Origin: Flintibacter faecis
GTDB taxonomy: Bacteria; Bacillota; Clostridia; Oscillospirales; Oscillospiraceae
DNA length: 64,000 bases
Direction: 5' to 3'
Assembly: GCF_014287875.1 (NCBI RefSeq)
Contig: NZ_JACOPN010000002.1
Span: 310,001 to 374,000 of the forward strand
Position 1 is the stretch's first letter. Each line of letters begins with the position of its first letter. Positions 25,742 to 33,562 of this stretch are shown here, one piece after another. The notes below the pieces were generated by a model. The model saw only the letters and a program-made list of their open reading frames with translations. It was not told the DNA's origin and did no database searches. Made by a program: the position numbers and the translations under genes.

Positions 25742-27286
25742 ATGCACACCATCGACCCTCAAAGCTGGAAGCAGGACCTGCCCGCCTTCCGGGAAAAGAC
25801 GGATGAATTCTATGCCGGTACCCTGGACAAGGGCGCATATAAGGGTTTTTCCGGTCTGTACGGCAGCTATGCCCAAAAGGGCGGCAAGGCCAGCATGCTC
25901 CGTCTGCGCATGACCGCCGGGCGGGTCACCCGGGACAAGCTGGCCTTTGTGGCCCAGGCCATCCGCACCTATTCCGTCCCCCGGGCCCACTTTACCACCT
26001 GCCAGTCCATCCAGCTCCACGATCTGCTGCCCCAGGCCCTGTACCCCATTATGGAGCAGGCCCTGGACCACGGCATCGTCACCATGGGCGGCGGCGGCGA
26101 CTTTCCCCGCAACACCATGTGCTCCCCCCTGTCCGGCGTGGAAGCGGGCGAATATTTCGACGTGCTGCCCTACGCCCAGGCGGCGGGCGACTATGCCATG
26201 AACTTTATCAAGGCGGAGAAGATGCCCCGCAAGCTGAAGATCTGCTTCTCCAGCTCCCCGGCCAATCTGCCCCACGCCACCTATCGGGACCTGGGCTTTG
26301 CCGCCCGGCCTGACGGGACCTTTGACGTGTACTCCGCCGGCGGCCTGGGCAACAACCCCAGATTCGGCGTGAAAGTGGCCGAGGGGGTGGACCCCAACAA
26401 GGTCCTCTACTATATCAAGGCCATGTGGCTCACCTTCCGGGCCCACGGCAACTATGAAAACCGGGGCAAGGCCCGCACCCGCTATATGCAGGACATCTGC
26501 GGCGGGCCGGAGGGCTATGCCCGGGCCTATCAGGAGCAGCTGGACGCCGTCCTCGCCTCCGGCGAGGATCTGGACCTGCACCTCTCCCCCGCCCCCGTGA
26601 CCAAGGCGGGGGATGGCACGTCCGTGGCCGGGCCCCGGGTCATCCAGCAGAAGCAGCCCGGCCTGTATGCTGTGGCCTGGCACCCCATCGGCGGCCAGCC
26701 TGACCTGAACACCCTGTGCGCCCTCAGCGACGCTCTGGCGGACATGGACGGGACCGAGATGCGCCTGGCCCCCGACGAGACGGCCTATATCATCAACCTC
26801 ACCGGGAGCGAGGCCACGAAGATCCTGGCCCTCACCGCCGACGGGGCCCACACCCTGTTCGAGACCTCGGTGAGCTGCATCGGCGGCGCCACCTGCCAGG
26901 TGGGGATGCGGGACTCCCAGGGGCTGCTGAACGCCTGCGTGGATGCGGTGCGCCGGGCCGGCATTCCCGACGGAGCCCTGCCCCAGGTCCACATCTCCGG
27001 CTGCCCCTCCTCCTGCGGCACCCACCAGACGGGGGTGCTGGGCTTCCGGGGGTCCTCCCGCCTGGTGGACGGCAAGCCTCAGGCCGGCTTTCTCCTCTTC
27101 GTGGGCGGCAATGCCCATCAGGGTCAGGAGACCATGGGCCGGGAAGTGGGCGTGCTGCTGGAAAAAGACGTGCCCGCCTATCTCATTGACCTGGGCCGCA
27201 CCGTGGCCGCCTCCGGTCAGGATTTCAACACCTGGTTCAAAGCGAACCCCAAGGGGCCGGATCAGATCGCGGAGAAGTATCTGTAA
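25742..27286 (+). CDS. Siroheme-dependent nitrite/sulfite reductase
   Basis: 514 residues with the two-repeat sulfite/nitrite reductase fold. The siroheme-[4Fe-4S] cysteines are visible: SCIGGATC near residue 380 (C-x5-C) and SGCPSSCG near residue 420 (C-x3-C). Substrate-side basic residues occur in the RLRMTAGRVTRDKL region. It reduces sulfite or nitrite with six electrons. The siroheme genes at 17.5-19.6 kb supply the cofactor. No partner flavoprotein lies beside it, so the electron donor is elsewhere. Confidence 0.88.
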   Translation: MHTIDPQSWKQDLPAFREKTDEFYAGTLDKGAYKGFSGLYGSYAQKGGKASMLRLRMTAGRVTRDKLAFVAQAIRTYSVPRAHFTTCQSIQLHDLLPQALYPIMEQALDHGIVTMGGGGDFPRNTMCSPLSGVEAGEYFDVLPYAQAAGDYAMNFIKAEKMPRKLKICFSSSPANLPHATYRDLGFAARPDGTFDVYSAGGLGNNPRFGVKVAEGVDPNKVLYYIKAMWLTFRAHGNYENRGKARTRYMQDICGGPEGYARAYQEQLDAVLASGEDLDLHLSPAPVTKAGDGTSVAGPRVIQQKQPGLYAVAWHPIGGQPDLNTLCALSDALADMDGTEMRLAPDETAYIINLTGSEATKILALTADGAHTLFETSVSCIGGATCQVGMRDSQGLLNACVDAVRRAGIPDGALPQVHISGCPSSCGTHQTGVLGFRGSSRLVDGKPQAGFLLFVGGNAHQGQETMGREVGVLLEKDVPAYLIDLGRTVAASGQDFNTWFKANPKGPDQIAEKYL

Positions 27287-27354
27287 GAAAACACGTTCCT
27301 GCGACGGCGGGGCGGCACAGAGGCCGCCCGTTCGATGACCATCGCATCCCCGCA

Positions 27355-27450
27355 AGTCCCCCTCATCCGTCACGGCTTCGCCGTGCCACCTTCCCCCAGG
27401 GGAAGGCTCTCTCCTAACTCCTAACTCCTAACTCCTAACTCCTAACTCCA
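27355..27450. repeat. Dispersed repeat plus a CTCCTAA heptamer tandem array
   Basis: A copy of the CACCTTCCCCCAGGGGAAGG repeat (27355-27410) is followed directly by five to six tandem CTCCTAA units up to about 27450. These end just before the dnaE RBS (AAAGAAAGG). The array is simple-sequence DNA. Confidence 0.8.
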
Positions 27451-27467
27451 AAGAAAGGCGGAACCAC

Positions 27468-30400
27468 ATGTCCTTTGTCCACTTACATCTGCATACGGAG
27501 TTCTCCCTGCTGGACGGGGCGTGCCGCATCAAAAAGCTGGTCCAGCGGGTGAAGGAGCTGGGCCAGACGGCGGTGGCCATCACCGACCACGGGGTGATGT
27601 ACGGCGTCATCGACTTCTACCGGGCCTGTAAGGCCGAGGGCATCCAGCCCATCATCGGCTGCGAGGTGTATGTGGCCCCCCGGGGCCGCACCCGGTTTCA
27701 AAAGGCCCACGAGTTCGATGCCGAGTCCCGCCATCTGGTCCTCCTCTGCCGGAACGAGGAGGGCTATCGCAACCTGTCCTATATGGTCTCCCAGGCCTTT
27801 CTGGAGGGCTTTTATATCAAGCCCCGCATCGACATGGACCTGCTGCGGGAGCACTGCGGCGGACTGATCGCCTGCTCGGCCTGTCTGGCGGGGGAGCTGC
27901 CCCGGCTGCTGCTGGCCGGGGAGTATGACCAGGCCAAGGCGACAGCCCTGGAGATGCAGGAGCTGTTCGGCCCAGACGGCTATTATCTGGAGCTGCAGGA
28001 CCACGGCATCCCCTCCCAAAAGCAGGTGAACGCCGGTCTGCGCCGCCTTCACGAGGAGACGGGCATCCCCCTCATCGCCACCAACGACGCCCACTATCTC
28101 CGCCGGGAGGATGCAGAGATGCAGGACATCCTCATGTGCATCCAGATGGGCAAGACCCTGGACGACCCGGGGCGGATGAAATTCGAGACCAGCGAGTTCT
28201 ATGTCAAATCCGAGGAGGAGATGGCCTCCCTCTTCCCCGACTGCCCGGAGGCCATTGAAAACACAGAGAAGATCGCCCGGCTGTGCAGCGTGGAGTTTGA
28301 GTTCGGCAAATACCACCTGCCCCACTTCCAGCTCCCCCAGGGCTGGGACAACGGGGAGGACTATTTCCGCCACCTGTGTCTGGAGGGCTTTGCCCGCCGC
28401 TACCCGGACCGCCCCCCGGACTATCTCAAGCAGCTGGAATATGAGATGGCCATGATCCGCAAGATGGGCTTTGTGGACTATTTTCTCATCGTGTCCGACT
28501 TCATCGCCTTTGCCAAGGGCAGCGGCATCCCCGTGGGCCCGGGGCGCGGCTCGGCGGCGGGCTCCATGGTGTCCTATTGCCTGAACATCACCGACCTGGA
28601 CCCCATGAAATACAGCCTGTATTTCGAGCGCTTTCTGAACCCGGAGCGGGTGTCCATGCCCGATATCGACATCGACTTCTGCATCCGCCGCCGCCAGGAG
28701 GTCATCGACTACGTCAACCGGAAATACGGCCACGACCATGTGGCCCAGATCGTCACCTTCGGCACCATGGCCGCCCGGGGCTCCGTGCGGGACGTGGGCC
28801 GGGTGCTGAACATGCCCTATGCCGAGGTGGATGCCGTCGCCAAGCTGATCCCCAGCGGCCCCGGTGCCCTGCACATCACCCTGGAGGAGTCGTTAAAGCT
28901 GTCCAAGCAGCTCAAAGATGCCTACGACAGCTCCCCCCAGGTGAAAAAGCTCATCGACACCGCCATGGCCATCGAGGGGATGCCCCGGAACACCTCTACC
29001 CACGCCGCCGGCGTGGTCATCACCAGCCGCCCGGTGTGCGACTATGTGCCCCTGGCCACCAACGACGGCCTGCCCGTCACCCAGTATATCATGACCACTC
29101 TGGAGGAACTGGGCCTGTTAAAGATGGACTTTTTGGGCCTGCGGAACCTGACCATTCTGGACGACGCGGTGAAGATGGTCCAGGCGCAGCAGCCCGGCTT
29201 CACCCTGAAAGACATCCCGGAGAACGACCCCAAGGTGATGAACATGCTGTCCGAGGGCCGCACCTCCGGCGTGTTCCAGATGGAGTCCACCGGCATGACC
29301 GGCGTGTGCGTGGGGCTGAAACCCCAGACCATCGAGGATATCACCGCCATCATCGCCCTGTACCGCCCCGGCCCCATGGACTCCATCCCCCGGTTCATCG
29401 CCTGCAAGCAGAACCCGGAGAAGATCACCTATAAGCACCCCTCCCTGCGTCCTATCCTCTCCAACACCTATGGCTGCATCGTCTATCAGGAGCAGGTCAT
29501 CCAGATCTTCCAGCAGCTGGCTGGCTATTCCCTGGGCCAGGCCGACATGGTCCGCCGGGCCATGTCCAAAAAGAAGCTGAAGGACATCCAGCGGGAGCGG
29601 GCCGCCTTCCTCCACGGGGACCCGGAGCGAAACATCGCCGGCTGCGCCGCCAACGGCATCCCCCAGGCAGTGGCCGAGAGCATCTATGACGAGATCACCG
29701 ACTTTGCAAACTATGCCTTTAACAAGGCCCACGCCGTGTGCTATGCCGTGGTGGCCTATGAGACGGCCTGGTTCAAATTCTACCACCCCAAGGAGTATAT
29801 GGCCGCCCTGCTCACCTCCGTGCTGGACTCCACGGAAAAGGTGGCCGAGTATATCGCCGAGTGCCGGGACATGGGCATTCCCCTGCTGCCCCCGGACGTG
29901 AACGAGTCCTATGCCGACTTCACTGTGGTGGGGGAGGGCATTCGATTTGGCCTGGTGGCCCTGAAGGGCGTGGGCCGGGGCGTGATCCAGAGCCTGCTGG
30001 AGCAGCGGCAGGCGGGCGGTCCCTTCGCCGACTTTATGGATTTCTGCGACCGGATGTTTGACTATGACCTCAACCGCCGGGTGGTGGAGAGCCTCATCAA
30101 GGCCGGGGCCTTTGACCGCATGGGTTACCGCCGCTCCCAGCTGATCCAGGTCTATGGCCAGGTGCTGGACGGCATCGCCGCCAGCCGCAAGCGGAACGTG
30201 GAGGGCCAGCTGGACCTGTTTTCCTTCGGCGGCGGCGAGGACCCGTCCGGCCCCGCCCCCCTGCCCGCCCTCCATCTGCCCGACCTGCCCGAGTTCAGCC
30301 CCCAGGAGCTGATGAGCATGGAGAAGGAGACCACCGGCCTCTATCTCTCCGGCCACCCCATGGACCAGTATCGGGAGGCCGCCCGGCGGCTGGGTGCGGT

Positions 30401-30950
30401 GACCATCGGCTCGATCATGGCCGACTTCGACCGGGAGGAGGGCCCCCAGAGCTATCAGGACAACCAGCGGGTGGCCATCGCCGGGGTCATCTCCGCCTAC
30501 CGCACCCGCACCACCCGGAACAACACCCTGATGGCCTATGTCACTCTGGAGGACGGCACCGGGACGATGGAACTGCTGTGCTTCTCCCGGGTGCTGGAGG
30601 AGAGCGGCAGCTATATCCGGGAAAATAACGCCGTGCTGGTCCAGGGCAAGATCTCTGTGCGGGACGAGAAGGAGCCCCAGCTCATGGCCGACGGGGTCCA
30701 GCCCCTCAGCCAGCTGGAGCTGACCCCGGTGACCGACCATGTGAACACCCTCTATCTCCGCCTGCCCAGCCGGGAGGACCCCCGCCTGCGCAAGGTCCGC
30801 CTGGCCCTGTCCTTCTTCCCCGGGGAGGAGAACGTGGTGCTCTATTTCGAGGACTGCAAAAAACGGGTGGGCTCCCGCTGCGCCATCCGCCCCTCCCTGC
30901 TGGAGGACCTGCGAGAGCGCCTGGGCGAAGAAAATGTGGTGGTGAAATAA
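27468..30950 (+). CDS. dnaE: DNA polymerase III subunit alpha
   Basis: 1160-residue replicative polymerase of the DnaE class. The N-terminal PHP domain (FVHLHLHTEFSLLDGACRIK, ITDHGVMYG) spans about 1-280. The polymerase active site contains PDIDIDFC near residue 400, with GPGRGSAAGS before it. The HhH region is near 820-900, and the OB-fold (VAIAGVISAYRTRTTRNN) near 1005. ATG at 27468 has AAAGGCGG upstream. Clostridia usually also have PolC; that gene is not in the window. Confidence 0.96.
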   Translation: MSFVHLHLHTEFSLLDGACRIKKLVQRVKELGQTAVAITDHGVMYGVIDFYRACKAEGIQPIIGCEVYVAPRGRTRFQKAHEFDAESRHLVLLCRNEEGYRNLSYMVSQAFLEGFYIKPRIDMDLLREHCGGLIACSACLAGELPRLLLAGEYDQAKATALEMQELFGPDGYYLELQDHGIPSQKQVNAGLRRLHEETGIPLIATNDAHYLRREDAEMQDILMCIQMGKTLDDPGRMKFETSEFYVKSEEEMASLFPDCPEAIENTEKIARLCSVEFEFGKYHLPHFQLPQGWDNGEDYFRHLCLEGFARRYPDRPPDYLKQLEYEMAMIRKMGFVDYFLIVSDFIAFAKGSGIPVGPGRGSAAGSMVSYCLNITDLDPMKYSLYFERFLNPERVSMPDIDIDFCIRRRQEVIDYVNRKYGHDHVAQIVTFGTMAARGSVRDVGRVLNMPYAEVDAVAKLIPSGPGALHITLEESLKLSKQLKDAYDSSPQVKKLIDTAMAIEGMPRNTSTHAAGVVITSRPVCDYVPLATNDGLPVTQYIMTTLEELGLLKMDFLGLRNLTILDDAVKMVQAQQPGFTLKDIPENDPKVMNMLSEGRTSGVFQMESTGMTGVCVGLKPQTIEDITAIIALYRPGPMDSIPRFIACKQNPEKITYKHPSLRPILSNTYGCIVYQEQVIQIFQQLAGYSLGQADMVRRAMSKKKLKDIQRERAAFLHGDPERNIAGCAANGIPQAVAESIYDEITDFANYAFNKAHAVCYAVVAYETAWFKFYHPKEYMAALLTSVLDSTEKVAEYIAECRDMGIPLLPPDVNESYADFTVVGEGIRFGLVALKGVGRGVIQSLLEQRQAGGPFADFMDFCDRMFDYDLNRRVVESLIKAGAFDRMGYRRSQLIQVYGQVLDGIAASRKRNVEGQLDLFSFGGGEDPSGPAPLPALHLPDLPEFSPQELMSMEKETTGLYLSGHPMDQYREAARRLGAVTIGSIMADFDREEGPQSYQDNQRVAIAGVISAYRTRTTRNNTLMAYVTLEDGTGTMELLCFSRVLEESGSYIRENNAVLVQGKISVRDEKEPQLMADGVQPLSQLELTPVTDHVNTLYLRLPSREDPRLRKVRLALSFFPGEENVVLYFEDCKKRVGSRCAIRPSLLEDLRERLGEENVVVK

Positions 30951-31048
30951 GTCACAAATTTTGCCCCGGCTGTGGACGATCCGGCCGTTTTGGGGTGAAA
31001 GATGCCGACATCCGGCGGAAAGCGGCGGGCAATTTCCCAACGCCCCAC

Positions 31049-31077
31049 TTGCTTTTTCCACAGAAATATGCTAAATT
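31049..31077 (+). promoter_or_regulatory. Promoter of smpB
   Basis: TTGCTT (31049-31054), 17-base spacer, TAAATT (31072-31077) with TGC directly before it (extended -10). Located 50 bases upstream of smpB. Confidence 0.65.
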
Positions 31078-31125
31078 AGTACAACACGCAGCGGTAGATA
31101 CCGGTGCGGGAAGGAGGTGTCCCCC

Positions 31126-31587
31126 GTGGCCGAGGCCGTAAAGCAGGTAGCAAGAAACCAAAAAGCCTATCACGACTACTTCATCGAAGAGAAGTTCGAG
31201 GCCGGCATCGAGCTGGCGGGCACCGAGGTCAAGTCCATCCGCATGGGCAATGTGAACCTGAAGGACTCCTTCTGTCTCATCAAGGACGGGCAGCTTTCTG
31301 TCCTTGGGATGCACATCAGCCCCTATGAAAAGGGCAACATCTTTAACAAGGACCCCCGCCGTCCCCGCCGCCTGCTCATGCACAAGCGGGAGATCATGCG
31401 GCTGTTTGCCCGCATCAAGCAGGACGGCTACTCCCTCATTCCCCTCAGCGTCTACTTCAAGGGCCCCCGTGTCAAGCTGAGCTTGGGGCTGGCCCGGGGC
31501 AAAAAGCTCTATGACAAGCGGGAATCGGCGGCCAAACGGGACGCCAAGCGGGAGATGGACCGGGCCATGAAGTCCCGGAATCGATAA
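31126..31587 (+). CDS. smpB: SsrA-binding protein SmpB
   Basis: Partner of tmRNA in trans-translation; 153 residues. Motifs include ARNQKAYHDYFIEEKFEAGI, LAGTEVKSIRMGNVNLKDSF and the C-terminal KKLYDKRESAAKRDAKRE that enters the mRNA channel. The GTG at 31126 lies 8 bases after AAGGAGG; the GTG at 31117 would overlap that RBS. The tmRNA gene is 750 bases downstream on the same strand. Confidence 0.95.
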   Translation: MAEAVKQVARNQKAYHDYFIEEKFEAGIELAGTEVKSIRMGNVNLKDSFCLIKDGQLSVLGMHISPYEKGNIFNKDPRRPRRLLMHKREIMRLFARIKQDGYSLIPLSVYFKGPRVKLSLGLARGKKLYDKRESAAKRDAKREMDRAMKSRNR

Positions 31588-31618
31588 GCACTTTACGAAA
31601 AGAAAGGAATGATGCCTT

Positions 31619-32140
31619 ATGGCTCAGAACCCTGTTGTGACTTTTGAAATGGAAGACGGCGGCATCATCAAGGCCGAGCTCTACCCCGACGTGGCCCCCA
31701 ACAGCGTGAACAACTTCATCAGCCTGGTGAAAAAGGGCTTTTATAACGGCCTGATCTTCCACCGCTGCATCCCCGGCTTTATGATCCAGGGCGGCTGTCC
31801 CAACGGCAACGGCATGGGCGGCCCCGGCTACTCCATCAAGGGCGAGTTTTCCCAGAACGGCGTGAAGAACGACCTGGTCCATGACCGGGGCGTGCTGTCC
31901 ATGGCCCGTGCTATGGACCCCGACTCCGCCGGCAGCCAGTTCTTCATCATGGTGGAGAAGGCCCCCCACCTGGACGGCCAGTATGCCGCCTTCGGCAAGG
32001 TCATTGAGGGCATGGACGTGGCCGACGCCATCGTCTCCGCCAAAACCGACTGGAACGACCGTCCCCGTGAGGACCAGCGCATGAAGTCCGTCACCGTGGA
32101 CACCTTCGGCGTGGACTACCCCGAACCCGAGAAGGTCTGA
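31619..32140 (+). CDS. Peptidyl-prolyl cis-trans isomerase (cyclophilin type)
   Basis: 173-residue cytoplasmic cyclophilin without a signal peptide. The core FHRCIPGFMIQGGCPNGNGM and GVLSMARAMDPDSAGSQFFI match the family, with the catalytic Arg of FHR present. ATG at 31619 with AAAGGAATG upstream. It follows smpB by 31 bases, so the two may be co-transcribed. A stem CTTCTCTTGTCC/GGACGAGAGAAG at 32157-32187 follows the stop and may terminate. Confidence 0.92.
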   Translation: MAQNPVVTFEMEDGGIIKAELYPDVAPNSVNNFISLVKKGFYNGLIFHRCIPGFMIQGGCPNGNGMGGPGYSIKGEFSQNGVKNDLVHDRGVLSMARAMDPDSAGSQFFIMVEKAPHLDGQYAAFGKVIEGMDVADAIVSAKTDWNDRPREDQRMKSVTVDTFGVDYPEPEKV

Positions 32141-32332
32141 TTTTCTGGTTGATCACCTTCTCTTGTCCAACTCAGGACGAGAGAAGATCGTCATAAATTT
32201 TCTCCCCAGCGGCCGCAGGCCGCCCCAAAACAAAGCCCAGCGAAGCGGGTTTGTTTTGGAAAGGAGGCGCAGCAAAGTGAGCGAGCTTTCGCCGCAAGGC
32301 GGAAGCGAGGGATACGGAGCTTGCGCCGACGC

Positions 32333-32700
32333 GGGGGCGTACCGGTTTCGACGGGGACGCTGAAGCAGGAATAGCGGGCGGTGGCGCCTGGCCACCTTAA
32401 AACGGGCATTCTTTATAAATTAAAGAACAACTACGAATACTCTTACGCTGCCTAATTAAAGGCGGCCGTCTGACCGGGAAGGGCCACGAGCCCGGATCAG
32501 GCGTCGTTTAGTGGCGGACGTGCGTGCGGTAAGCTTTGCCCGCACCATGCATCATGAAGCTTACCCGACCCCAAGGCGTGACGGCTTGCCGGGGGGAAGG
32601 GGAACCGGGAGAGCAAGACTCCCAGGATAACCGTCTGCGCCCGGAGAAGTTTTTGTGGATGTGTTTTCGGACGGGGGTTCAACTCCCCCCGCCTCCACCA
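32333..32700 (+). ncRNA. ssrA: Transfer-messenger RNA
   Basis: 368 bases with tRNA-like ends: 5' GGGGGCG pairs with 3' CGCCTCC, followed by ACCA. The typical start GGGGGCGTACCGGTTTCGAC is present, as is the T-arm GGGGGTTCAACTCCC. The tag reading frame ends at GCTGCCTAA and gives KNNYEYSYAA after the charged alanine, if the resume codon is AAG. The tag thus ends in YAA instead of the common LAA. Four pseudoknots are expected but were not folded here. Confidence 0.95.
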
Positions 32701-32703
32701 TAC

Positions 32704-32733
32704 ATCGGAGCAAGCGGAAACCCGCTTGCTCCG
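32704..32733. repeat. GGAGCAAGCG hairpin after ssrA
   Basis: Perfect stem TCGGAGCAAGCG/CGCTTGCTCCGA directly 3' of ssrA, of the same family as the hairpins at 1787-2170 and 2532-2566. It has no T tract. Confidence 0.7.
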
Positions 32734-32747
32734 ATGTCAAACAATAT

Positions 32748-33137
32748 GCGCCAATAGCTCAGCTGGATAGAGCGTCCCCCTCCTAACAATCGAATCGTTC
32801 GAATCCTGGAGCCCTGTGAAATTGAATATTTTCTGTATACGCCCCCGTAGCTCAGTTGGATAGAGCGGTCGCCTCCTAAGCGGCAGATTGTTCGATTCCT
32901 TCGAGCAGTGAAAATTGCATAAATCTTAAAAATGTCTCAGTAGCTCAGCTGGATAGAGCACACGCCTCCTAAGGTTGTGCTCTACCAGCTGCCTTACGGG
33001 GAAAAGTGATCGTTGCCAGTCTCAATTTAATATAAGTCTCTGTAGCTCAGCAGGATAGAGCGTTCGCCTCCTAAGGTTGTGCTCTACCAGCTGCCTTACG
33101 GGGAAAAGTGATCGTTGCCAGTCTCAATTTAATATAA
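32748..33137 (+). repeat. Array of four degenerate tRNA-Arg(CCT) 5' halves with a 102-bp tandem repeat
   Basis: tRNA-Arg(CCT)-like 5' halves start at 32748, 32841, 32934 and 33036. Each keeps TAGCTCAG..GGATAGAGC and the anticodon region CCTCCTAA, then loses similarity in the 3' half. From 32963 the sequence repeats exactly with a period of 102 bases (units 32963-33064 and 33065-33166), and the last unit runs into the intact tRNA gene. After the anticodon loop, the third and fourth copies carry GTTGTGCTCTACCAGCTG. This is the reverse complement of a tRNA D-arm, resembling tRNA-Gly(GCC). Confidence 0.85.
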
Positions 33138-33214
33138 GTCTCTGTAGCTCAGCAGGATAGAGCGTTCGCCTCCTAAGCGAAAGGCCGTGGGTTCGAATCC
33201 CGCCAGGGACGCCA
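33138..33214 (+). tRNA. tRNA-Arg(CCT), intact copy at the element junction
   Basis: 77 bases: acceptor GTCTCTG/CAGGGAC, anticodon stem TTCGC/GCGAA with loop CTCCTAA (anticodon CCT), T-loop GGTTCGAATCC, discriminator G and encoded CCA. It is the only one of five copies that closes all stems. The integrase gene faces it 350 bases downstream, so it is the likely attachment site. Confidence 0.95.
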
Positions 33215-33221
33215 GCAAACA

Positions 33222-33258
33222 CGCCGAAAACCTTTGATTTATCAGGGTTTTCGGCTTT
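33222..33258 (+). terminator. Terminator after tRNA-Arg
   Basis: GCCGAAAACC...GGTTTTCGGC stem followed by TTTTCTTATTT, 8 bases past the tRNA CCA. Confidence 0.8.
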
Positions 33259-33302
33259 TCTTATTTCTGCGGCTTTTGTGGCTTTTTTGCAAAAAACCTT
33301 GG

Positions 33303-33486
33303 TTTGCTAACATTTGCTAACGAGATTTGGCCTTTTGCTAAGAAAGGCGGTAAGTCAGAGGTTCGATTTTTACCAAAGGAACTTGCAAACATTTGTTAGC
33401 AGAAATTAGAGGAAGTTGCAAACAAAATCGCGAATTTGCTAACATCGCTCAAAAATGCTTTCAGAACCTTGCTAACAAAAAAAGTG
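33303..33486. repeat. TTTGCTAAC repeats, candidate integrase arm sites
   Basis: The gene-free stretch 33259-33562 holds TTTGCTAAC at 33303-33311, 33313-33321 and 33435-33443. Related sites are TTTGCTAAG at 33334, TTGCTAAC at 33479, and an inverted copy (TTTGTTAGC) at 33392-33400. Their spacing next to the tRNA and the int gene fits arm-type binding sites of a lambda/Tn916-like integrase. Confidence 0.55.
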
Positions 33487-33519
33487 TTTGGTCACTGTGC
33501 AAAGTGGTTCAAACGAAGA

Positions 33520-33542
33520 AAACCTCTCACAAAGTGAGAGGC
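33520..33542 (-). terminator. Terminator of the integrase gene
   Basis: Minus strand: CCTCTCAC-TTT-GTGAGAGG stem followed by TTTTCTTCGTTT, 20 bases past the integrase stop. Confidence 0.75.
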
Positions 33543-33562
33543 GTTCTTCTGAGGGAGGGACT

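Noticed and set aside
25532..27373. N-terminal extension of hprK to 935 codons
   Set aside because: HprK is normally about 310-320 residues. The extension is antisense to the reductase gene, and a good RBS precedes the GTG at 25531.
29118..31061. 647-codon minus-strand frame opposite dnaE
   Set aside because: Antisense shadow of a conserved gene, with no motif.
32748..33137. Four extra functional tRNA-Arg genes
   Set aside because: Their 3' halves cannot close the T-arm or acceptor stems, so only the copy at 33138 is counted as a gene.
32963..33177. CRISPR array
   Set aside because: The 102-bp units are tandem and contiguous, without short repeats and unique spacers, and no cas gene is near.
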